This document shows, piece by piece, positions 38,309-46,305 of a DNA stretch of 46,305 bases. The DNA is from Chitinophaga pinensis (GTDB lineage: Bacteria > Bacteroidota > Bacteroidia > Chitinophagales > LD1), in assembly GCA_945867505.1 (NCBI GenBank), contig CAMBIM010000003.1, positions 1 to 46,305 of the forward strand. The letters run 5' to 3'. Below the pieces are notes generated by a model. That model did not search any database. It had not been told where the DNA came from and was given only the letters and a program-made list of their open reading frames with translations. A program made the position numbers and the translations under genes. The stretch's first letter is position 1; the number at the start of each line of letters is the position of its first letter.

Positions 38309-41300
38309 ATGAAAAAAGCACTTACCCTGTTTTGCTTTGCCTGTTTATGTTTTTCATCGGCTGTGTTTGCGCAAAAGCAACTACAACCACAAGCTGCCGG
38401 TAAGGCGGTTTCTTATCAAGAGATAAAAGAAAAAACTACAGGCGTTAAAGTTCCTGCCAGTAAAATTTACAAACCGGACTTCGAATCGTCTGCCGAGTTT
38501 AAGAAACTGTATGCTACCGATGGGCCATACTCTTTTGTACACCCCGATGCCGAAATTTTTGACAAGCGCGACTTAACCACCAAGCATTACAAATGCAGCG
38601 ATGGAACGGTTACCGCCATCAGTTCGGCAGGGCCTGTTCATTATCAAAAGAATGGTTTATGGAATACCATCCTGAATGATGTTTCGCCTAACACAACCCA
38701 TGCAGGGTTTGGTTATGCCAATACTTACAACCGTTTTCAAACCTACTACGGCAACTCGTTGCAAAGCGGTATTCGTGTAATTACCGAAAACAATCAGCAG
38801 CTTGATTTAATGCAGAATGCGGCTGTGGTTTATTTAGATGCTGCAAAGCACCAAATAGGAAGTGCCGGTGCTATTGGCGGCAGTGTTAAACATGTAAACA
38901 ACGAAAACATTATCTACCAAAACCTGTATGCTGGGGTTACCGCCCACATTGAACACAATTCTGCCGGTTACGAGTTAAACTACGAATTGGATAATTTGAA
39001 CTGGATGAACCTGCCCGCAAACACAGCTTACGTTTCATTTAGCGAAGGAGTAAAAGTTCCTGCCGGTTATCATGCTTACCTGGAAAAAGAAAACACCATG
39101 CTGGTAATTAAAAACGATGCAGGAAACATCTTGCTTAAATACAAAGCCCCTCATTTTTACGAACGCAATAAAACTACAGAGGGCGGAAAGTTGAATGGTA
39201 GATATTCTGTTGAAGAAAAAAACGGATTGATATATGTTAACGTATTGGTAGATGCTGCCTGGTTAACCGATGCCGGAAGAAAGTTCCCTTTAGTAATTGA
39301 TCCAGTAGTGACGGTTACCCCTAATAATGCTGCCTATTGGACGTTTACTATAGACGAAGATGCCGGTTGTCAATACGACCCCAATAACGATGCGGATGAT
39401 AACTTACGCATAGGTTATGATGATGGCTTTTTTGATGATGATTATTTTCAGTGCTATGCTAAGTATAACATTGCTTCCATACCCGATAATTCTTGTTTTA
39501 TAAATTATTCTTACTGCCGTTGGTATGAGTATAATTTCACTAACGACCAATTGAATGATAATGCATTGCAATTCTTCTATCAGGCTTATGATCCTATTGC
39601 TACGGACCCTGTCCCATTAACCTGTGACCAGAACTATACCGATATAAACGCAACAGGTACTGTTTACCGAAACTACAACGCCTTTGGCAATTTTGGGACG
39701 CCAACCACTGGTTGGTACGATTTTCAACAATTAGATGTAAAAGCAAGAGTGCAAGCTGCATTAACTTACGATTTTGTAGCTTTCTCTCTGGACAATGCCA
39801 ACCAAGGCGGTCATAGCGACCCTTCCGGACCAAGCAATGATGAATGGATAGATTTTCGTGGGCACAGCAATGCTAATCGCCCGCAGTTGATTATTAATTA
39901 TGAAGTGCCTTATATAGCAGCTACAAGCGTTACTGCCTCGCCAAGTTCTACTATTTGTGCAGGTTCTTCTGTAACCCTTACCCGTTTTGATGGCACTGCC
40001 GGTACTCCAGGAAATTGGGCTTGGTATGCAGGCAGTACATTTCTTCAATATAACAATGGTAGCATAAGCGTAGCACCGGCCAGCACTACTACTTACTGTG
40101 TGCGTGGAGAAAATGGTTGCGGAAGCACTACATGCACACCTATTACTATTACGGTACAATCACTTTCAGTAGCCGCTACTTCTATTACCGGAATTACTAC
40201 TATTTGCGATGGCGGAAGCACTACGCTTAGCGTTTCGGGTGGTTTGCTTGGCACGGGTGCAAGCTGGCGTTGGTATACCGCAGGCTGCGGCTCAACATTT
40301 GCAGGCACAGGCGCATCGCTATTGGTTAGTCCAACTACTACTACCACCTACTATGTAAGAGCAGAAGGCACGTGTAACACTACTGCCTGCGTGCAAGTAA
40401 CAGTTACGGTCAATACAGTTTCTACTGCTCCGGGTTCGGTTAGCGTAACTACTTCAACTATTTGCAACGGACAATCTACACAACTTACTGCCAACGGTGG
40501 CTCGTTAGGAACAGGTGGTGTTTACCGTTGGTATAGCGGAAGTTGCGGTGGCACATTAGTTGGCACTGGGGTTTCTATTACCCCATCGCCAGCGGTTACT
40601 ACTACTTATTATGTAAGAGCCGAAGACCCCGCTCCATGCAACACACTTACAGCATGTGCATCAGCTACGGTTACGGTTAATCAATCATCGGTTGCGCCTA
40701 CAGGTATTTCGGGAGTTACTACTATATGCAATGGTGGAAGCACTACGCTGACGGTAGTTGGCGGTTCGCTTGGAACCGGTAACAGTTGGAACTGGTATAG
40801 CGGAGGTTGCGGTGGAACTTTTGTAGGCACCGGCACTACGGTTACTGTTTCGCCAAATTCTAGCACCACTTATTTTGTAAGAGCAGAAGGCTTGGCTCCT
40901 TGCCCTACTACTACAGCTTGCGTATCGCAATTAGTAACAGTTAATACCCTTTCTACCGACCCTGTTTCGGTTTCGGGAACTACTACCATTTGCGAAGGTA
41001 ACTCAACAACGCTTACAGTAGTTGGAGGCTCGTTGGGAACCGGTGGAGTGTGGACCTGGTATGCCGGTGGTTGCGGAAGCGGAGGTGCTGTGGCTACTGG
41101 AGCTACTGTAACGCTTACACCAACAGTTTCTACCAGTTACTATGTTCGTGCTGAAGGAACTTGTAATACAAGCAACTGTGCGTTTACGCCAGTTACGGTT
41201 AACGATTCATCGGTTGTTGCTTCTTCTATTACTGGTTCATCGGCAGTATGTATAGGTAGCTCAACTAACCTGACTGCCGTTGGGGGTAAGCTGGGTGTAG

Positions 41301-44300
41301 GTGCTAGTTGGAACTGGTATAGCTCAAGTTGTGGCGGAGTGCCGGAAGGTACAGGCTCTACTATTACAGTATCGCCTACTGTTGCTACTACTTATTACTT
41401 ACGTGCCGAAGGTTTATGTAACACTACAATATGTATTCCATTTACAGTAAACGTAAATCCGCTTCCTAACGGAAGTATTAGTGGTTCTGTTACCGTTTGT
41501 AGCGGAGTAGACACAGCTATCACTTTTAACTTTGCATTTGGCACTGCACCGTTTACGGTAGTTTATACTGACGGAACAAACGTATTTACAAAAAGCAACG
41601 TAAACAATGGCGATACGGCTAACGTATTGCCAACTACCACTACTACATATACTATTCAACAAATTACAGATAACAATGGCTGTATAAGAAACACCGGATT
41701 CCTTGGTGCGGCAACTATAACCGTTGCTCCGCTTCCGGTAGTTAATAATGTGTTGGTGCAAGATGTTTTGTGTAACGGAGGCAATACCGGTGTTATAACA
41801 ATTACGGCTACTAATGGCACACCTGCTTATACCTATTCAAACGATAATGGAGTTACTTACCAAAGTAATAACGTGTTTACTGGTTTAACCGCTGCTACTT
41901 ATTCCGTGTTTATTCAGGATGCGTTGGCTTGCGTTTCTAACCCGGTATATAACGTAGTGGTGGGTGAACCTACTGTTCTTACCCATATTGCTACACCACA
42001 AAACGCTAGTTGCGACAATGTATTTGACGGAACAATAACCGTAAATGCTACTGGTGGTGTTCCCTCATATACTTACTCATTAAATGGCGGACCAAACCAA
42101 CCGGGCAATGTGTTCAACGGTTTATCTGCCGGCACTTACACGGTTTTAGTAACCGATGATAATGGCTGTACTAATTCATCTACCGTAACTATTGATACAG
42201 CTTATGCGGTATATGCAAGTTTAGTTTCGCAAACACCGGTATCATGTTTTGGCGGGGTAGATGGAACAGTTACTGTTCAATTAACTAGTGGCGTTCCCCC
42301 TTACGCTTATTCAATTAATGGAGTACAGTTTGTAGCATCACCAACCTTTACGGGTTTATCTTCTGGTAACTATGTAGTTACTCTTCGCGATTCGAAAGGT
42401 TGTACAGATTTTGTAAACGTAACTATTACGCAACCAAACCAATTGCAAGCGCAAATAGATTCGCTGTTTAACATTGGCTGTAATGGAGCTAGCTCTGGTG
42501 CTATTTACATTACGGTAAGCGGAGGTAATCCGGCTTATAATTTCTTATGGAGCAACGGAGCTACTACCGAAGATTTAACTGGCTTGATTGCCGGAACATA
42601 TAATGTGGCTATAACCGATTCTAAGGGTTGTTCGGCATCTGTTGGTGCTACCATTTCGCAGCCGCTTCCTTTATTTATAAATGTAGCTTCTTACCGCGAT
42701 TTGCTTTGCTACAACGATTCATCGGGTACAATAGATATTACGGCTAATGGCGGTGTGCCACCTTATAGCTTTGTATGGAGCAATGGCGAAACAACCGAAG
42801 ATATTTATGGATTGTTGCCGGGCACTTATTCCGCAACAGTTACTGATGCCAACGGATGTCAGGAAACTATTAGCCAGGATATTATTGAGCCTACTCAATT
42901 GGCTTCTACTATTTCATCTACAGCGGTATTATGTGCAGGTGCTGCCAGCGGAAATGTGAATTTAACCGTGTCTGGAGGAACCAGTCCATATAACTATTTG
43001 TGGAATAATGGAGCAACTACTGAAGACCTTTCAAGTGTTGCTGGCGGAACGTATTCTGTTGTAGTGAATGATGCCAATGGTTGCAGTATTACTAATACAA
43101 CTTTAGTAGTCGAGCCTACACCAATTACAATTTCATTGGTTAAAACGGATGTATTATGTAATGGCAATTCAACCGGTGAAATTGATATTACCGTTAACGG
43201 TGGAACACCTGTTATCACTTATGCGTGGAGCAACTCTTCTACCAACGAAGATTTAGTGAATGTGCCAGCCGGCAATTATTCTGTAACTATTACAGATGGC
43301 AACAGTTGCACAGCAAGTGCTAGTAATACAATTACACAACCTTCAGGTCTTGTATTAAATGCAACGATTGAAAGCGTTGCTTGCAACGGTGGTGCGAACG
43401 GCTCGGTAGATATTACGGTTCAGGGAGGTGTTTTCCCTTACTCATTTAACTGGAGCAACAGTGCTACTACCGAAGATATTAACGGATTAAGTGGAGGTAC
43501 CTATTTAGTAACCGTTACCGATGCAAATGGCTGCACCATTGGTGCTTCATATTCAATTACCGAGCCTAGTGCGTTAAACGTTACGGTTACCGGCACTAAT
43601 GTTACTTGTGCAGGTTCGGCTAATGGTTCTGCCAGCGTAAGTGCCAATGGAGGAACCGCCCCTTATACTTTCTTATGGAACACTTTCCAAACTACCCAAA
43701 CTATAGTAGGAATTAGCGGAGGAACTTATTTTGCAATTGTTACCGATGCTAACGGATGCACTAATACTGATTCTGTAGTTATTACCGAAGCTCCGGCTAT
43801 AGTTCTTGCTATTAGCGTAACCAACGTTTTATGTAACGGTGCTGCTACCGGTGATGTAACTTTAACTGTAAATGGTGGAGTAAGCCCTTACGGCTATACC
43901 TGGAGCAATGGAGCTTCTACACAAAACCTAACGGGTGTAACTGCCGGAACTTATGATGTAACCGTAAAGGATTCCAACAATTGTACTGCCTCCATATCGG
44001 CTACAGTTACCCAGCCTTCTGCTATGGTAATGAACTCATCGGTGGTGAGTGTAGGTTGTGCCGGTGGTGCCGATGGTTCGGTAGATATTACTGTGCAAGG
44101 CGGTGTATTCCCTTATACTTACTTATGGAGCAACGGTGCAGTAACGGAAGATATTAATAATGTATCGGGCGGAACATTTGATGTTACTGTAACGGATGCT
44201 AACCTATGCACCATTACGGCTTCATTTACTATTACAGAACCTACTTCTATTACTTCTTCTGTTGTAGGAACGGATGTTACCTGCAACGGTGCTAGTAACG

Positions 44301-46305
44301 GTCAGGCAGATTTAACCGTAAGTGGTGGCACTACTCCTTACAATTTCTTATGGTCAACTTTCCAGGGTTCGGAAGATATTTCGGGATTAGACGGTGGACT
44401 TTACTATGTAATTATTACCGATGCTAACGGGTGTGAGAAAAAAGATTCAGTATTTATTGATGAACCGACCGCGCTTGTTCTTACAACTGTAGTTACCAAT
44501 ATCTCTTGCTTTAATGCAAACGATGGTGCTATAGATTTAACTGTTACCGGTGGTTCTCCTGCTTACACGTATGCATGGAGCAGCGGACCAACTACACAAG
44601 ACCTTTCATCTTTACCGGGTGGCTTATATGTAGTTACCGTAACCGATACGAACAACTGCACGGCTACTACATCGGCTACTATTGTAAACCCTACAGCTAT
44701 ATATGCCAACTTTATAGTGAAGAACCCATTATGTAATGGCGATACTACAGGAAGAATAGATTTGATAGGCTCTGGCGGAACACCGCCTTATGTTTACGCA
44801 TGGAGTAACGGTGCAACTACCGAAGACCTCATCAACTTAGGAGCAGGAACATACATTGTTACAATTACAGATTCACGTAATTGTTCATTTGTAGATTCGG
44901 CTGTGGTAACAGAACCTGGTCAAATATTTACTTCGGGTGTAGTGAAGAATGTAACCTGTAATGGTTTAGCCGATGGCTTTGTTGATATTACCGCTTATGC
45001 CGGCACATTGCCATACTCTTACTTATGGTCTACCGGTCAATCAACAGAAGATATATTTAATGTAACAGGTGGTAACTACTATGTTACGGTAACGGATGCC
45101 AACGGCTGTCAGGCAGTTTCGCTTTACATTATTGTAGAGCCGCAAGTTCTTGGTATTAGTTTAGTTAAAACGGATGTCACCTGTTATGGTGCAGCTACAG
45201 GAACTCTTGCTGTTTTACCAACAGGTGGTTCGCGTCCTTACTACTATTTATGGAACACGTTTGATACCGATTCATCTTTAGCTGGTGTTACTGCCGGACG
45301 CTATGTGGTGCAGTTAACCGACTCTAACGGATGCTTTATTTACGATAGTATAGATATTAACGAGCCTACCGAAATTCGTATTTCGGGTATTGTTACCGAT
45401 GCGGTTTGCTACGGTTCTTCTACCGGAAGTATTGATGTAACCGTTACAGGCGGAACTACCGCTTATACCTTTAGCTGGTCGGATGGAAGTGTTGCTGAAG
45501 ATTTGAGCAACGCAGAAGCAGGAACGTATACCCTTACAGTAACCGATGCTAATGGTTGTGTAAAAACAGCCACGTTTACAGTAGGCGAGGGCGTGCAGAT
45601 AATTTCGAACTTGAGTAGTTACGACCCTATATGCCACGGAGGAAATACGGGTTCTGCCACGGCAATAACTACGGGTGGCGTTCAGCCGTATGTATACGCA
45701 TGGAGCAACACTAAAACAAGTATCTCTATCGGCAATTTGGTGGTGGGAACGTATACCTTAACCGTAACGGATGCCGAAAGCTGCACAGCTACTGCATCGG
45801 TAGTGGTTAATGACCCTGCACCAATTACAGTTACTACTAATGCGCAAGGTGCTAAATGCTTTAACGTAGCTAACGGCACAGTAGCGGTAGGTGTAACCGG
45901 AGGATTTGCACCATATACTTATTTATTGAATGGCAACGGTCAGGCATCCGATAGCGGCTCTATTGTTTTCAATAACTTACCTGCCGATGATTACCTATTG
46001 ATTGTAACCGATGTAAACGGTTGCCAGGGAACGGCTAACTTTACTGTATCATCACCGGGTCAAATTAATGTTGACTTGCAGGTAACCGAGCAGGTAATTC
46101 TTACCGGTATGAATACACAGTTGATTGCAACAGCAAACTCTACAGCAGCTATACTTAACTATTTCTGGAGTCCTGATTCGTTACCTAATCCGGTGTTTGA
46201 TTACTCGCTTTGTGGCGACCCTACTAACTGCCCTAACCCATACGTGGCACCGCGCACTACTACTACATTTACCGTTACGGTAATGAATGCCGATTCATGT
46301 TATGC
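38309..46305 (+). CDS. giant secreted cell-surface protein with Ig-like and SprB-type repeats, 3' truncated by window edge
   Basis: ATG at 38309 with signal peptide MKKALTLFCFACLCFSSAVFAQ. Frame appears open to the window end (frame checked at 42722 and 46082). Absent from the ORF track, presumably because it has no stop in the window. Confidence 0.92.
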   Translation, partial: MKKALTLFCFACLCFSSAVFAQKQLQPQAAGKAVSYQEIKEKTTGVKVPASKIYKPDFESSAEFKKLYATDGPYSFVHPDAEIFDKRDLTTKHYKCSDGTVTAISSAGPVHYQKNGLWNTILNDVSPNTTHAGFGYANTYNRFQTYYGNSLQSGIRVITENNQQLDLMQNAAVVYLDAAKHQIGSAGAIGGSVKHVNNENIIYQNLYAGVTAHIEHNSAGYELNYELDNLNWMNLPANTAYVSFSEGVKVPAGYHAYLEKENTMLVIKNDAGNILLKYKAPHFYERNKTTEGGKLNGRYSVEEKNGLIYVNVLVDAAWLTDAGRKFPLVIDPVVTVTPNNAAYWTFTIDEDAGCQYDPNNDADDNLRIGYDDGFFDDDYFQCYAKYNIASIPDNSCFINYSYCRWYEYNFTNDQLNDNALQFFYQAYDPIATDPVPLTCDQNYTDINATGTVYRNYNAFGNFGTPTTGWYDFQQLDVKARVQAALTYDFVAFSLDNANQGGHSDPSGPSNDEWIDFRGHSNANRPQLIINYEVPYIAATSVTASPSSTICAGSSVTLTRFDGTAGTPGNWAWYAGSTFLQYNNGSISVAPASTTTYCVRGENGCGSTTCTPITITVQSLSVAATSITGITTICDGGSTTLSVSGGLLGTGASWRWYTAGCGSTFAGTGASLLVSPTTTTTYYVRAEGTCNTTACVQVTVTVNTVSTAPGSVSVTTSTICNGQSTQLTANGGSLGTGGVYRWYSGSCGGTLVGTGVSITPSPAVTTTYYVRAEDPAPCNTLTACASATVTVNQSSVAPTGISGVTTICNGGSTTLTVVGGSLGTGNSWNWYSGGCGGTFVGTGTTVTVSPNSSTTYFVRAEGLAPCPTTTACVSQLVTVNTLSTDPVSVSGTTTICEGNSTTLTVVGGSLGTGGVWTWYAGGCGSGGAVATGATVTLTPTVSTSYYVRAEGTCNTSNCAFTPVTVNDSSVVASSITGSSAVCIGSSTNLTAVGGKLGVGASWNWYSSSCGGVPEGTGSTITVSPTVATTYYLRAEGLCNTTICIPFTVNVNPLPNGSISGSVTVCSGVDTAITFNFAFGTAPFTVVYTDGTNVFTKSNVNNGDTANVLPTTTTTYTIQQITDNNGCIRNTGFLGAATITVAPLPVVNNVLVQDVLCNGGNTGVITITATNGTPAYTYSNDNGVTYQSNNVFTGLTAATYSVFIQDALACVSNPVYNVVVGEPTVLTHIATPQNASCDNVFDGTITVNATGGVPSYTYSLNGGPNQPGNVFNGLSAGTYTVLVTDDNGCTNSSTVTIDTAYAVYASLVSQTPVSCFGGVDGTVTVQLTSGVPPYAYSINGVQFVASPTFTGLSSGNYVVTLRDSKGCTDFVNVTITQPNQLQAQIDSLFNIGCNGASSGAIYITVSGGNPAYNFLWSNGATTEDLTGLIAGTYNVAITDSKGCSASVGATISQPLPLFINVASYRDLLCYNDSSGTIDITANGGVPPYSFVWSNGETTEDIYGLLPGTYSATVTDANGCQETISQDIIEPTQLASTISSTAVLCAGAASGNVNLTVSGGTSPYNYLWNNGATTEDLSSVAGGTYSVVVNDANGCSITNTTLVVEPTPITISLVKTDVLCNGNSTGEIDITVNGGTPVITYAWSNSSTNEDLVNVPAGNYSVTITDGNSCTASASNTITQPSGLVLNATIESVACNGGANGSVDITVQGGVFPYSFNWSNSATTEDINGLSGGTYLVTVTDANGCTIGASYSITEPSALNVTVTGTNVTCAGSANGSASVSANGGTAPYTFLWNTFQTTQTIVGISGGTYFAIVTDANGCTNTDSVVITEAPAIVLAISVTNVLCNGAATGDVTLTVNGGVSPYGYTWSNGASTQNLTGVTAGTYDVTVKDSNNCTASISATVTQPSAMVMNSSVVSVGCAGGADGSVDITVQGGVFPYTYLWSNGAVTEDINNVSGGTFDVTVTDANLCTITASFTITEPTSITSSVVGTDVTCNGASNGQADLTVSGGTTPYNFLWSTFQGSEDISGLDGGLYYVIITDANGCEKKDSVFIDEPTALVLTTVVTNISCFNANDGAIDLTVTGGSPAYTYAWSSGPTTQDLSSLPGGLYVVTVTDTNNCTATTSATIVNPTAIYANFIVKNPLCNGDTTGRIDLIGSGGTPPYVYAWSNGATTEDLINLGAGTYIVTITDSRNCSFVDSAVVTEPGQIFTSGVVKNVTCNGLADGFVDITAYAGTLPYSYLWSTGQSTEDIFNVTGGNYYVTVTDANGCQAVSLYIIVEPQVLGISLVKTDVTCYGAATGTLAVLPTGGSRPYYYLWNTFDTDSSLAGVTAGRYVVQLTDSNGCFIYDSIDINEPTEIRISGIVTDAVCYGSSTGSIDVTVTGGTTAYTFSWSDGSVAEDLSNAEAGTYTLTVTDANGCVKTATFTVGEGVQIISNLSSYDPICHGGNTGSATAITTGGVQPYVYAWSNTKTSISIGNLVVGTYTLTVTDAESCTATASVVVNDPAPITVTTNAQGAKCFNVANGTVAVGVTGGFAPYTYLLNGNGQASDSGSIVFNNLPADDYLLIVTDVNGCQGTANFTVSSPGQINVDLQVTEQVILTGMNTQLIATANSTAAILNYFWSPDSLPNPVFDYSLCGDPTNCPNPYVAPRTTTTFTVTVMNADSCY
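39916..41460 (+). repeat. about 6 Ig-like repeats (roughly 80 aa each) inside the giant CDS
   Basis: Recurrent ITG-TTIC-G-STTLTV-GGSLGTG-SW-WYSG-CGGT-VGTG--ITVSPT-TTTYYVRAEG-C. Confidence 0.85.
41735..46065 (+). repeat. about 19 tandem SprB-type repeats (about 75 aa, about 225 nt each) inside the giant CDS
   Basis: Recurrent V-C-NG---G-IDITV-GGT-PY-Y-WSNG-TTEDL-GL-GGTY-VTVTDANGCT---S--ITEP. Cysteine anchors include VLCNGGNTG, ASCDNVFDG, VSCFGGVDG, IGCNGASSG, LLCYNDSSG, VLCAGAASG, VLCNGNSTG, VACNGGANG, VTCAGSANG. Confidence 0.9.

Noticed and set aside
39600-40930. Several minus-strand ORFs (77-132 aa)
   Set aside because: They lie antisense to the giant repeat protein. Their compositional similarity reflects the repeats on the coding strand.
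42747-42959. 70-aa plus-strand ORF in another frame
   Set aside because: Off-frame within the SprB-like repeat coding region; no independent coding evidence.

Overview
Chromosomal window from a Bacteroidetes-type genome (T9SS C-terminal sorting domain, SprB repeats, CcoN-CcoO fusion, A-rich leaders). Left to right: (1) a cbb3 cytochrome oxidase cluster (ccoNO fusion truncated at the left edge, ccoQ-like, ccoP, ccoG, ccoH/fixH, SafE-type permease), followed by small conserved ORFs, one carrying a frameshift, and a TauE/SafE permease. (2) A mlaE-mlaF-mlaD lipid-transport module. (3) Phosphoketolase plus acetate kinase, and an AAA ATPase gene with an in-frame stop. (4) UbiB/AarF kinase, NAD(P)HX dehydratase, a response regulator fused to a Crp/Fnr-like module, a PAS histidine kinase and an AI-2E transporter. 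(5) A T9SS-secreted protein with three internal repeats. (6) An AT-rich intergenic region holding a 21-bp-period array of dyad motifs upstream of a small Fn3-like protein gene. (7) CoA-transferase, epimerase, CPBP protein, beta-CASP nuclease, CcoI-type P-ATPase, LysE-type exporter, MacB-type permease, Pif1/RecD-like helicase and aconitase. (8) A VHL-beta-like lipoprotein. (9) The start of a giant secreted protein (more than 2660 codons, open at the right edge and missing from the supplied ORF track) built from Ig-like repeats and about 19 SprB-type repeats. The most unusual signal is the 21-bp phased dyad array at 22649-22858. All calls come from reading the sequence; no database search was run.
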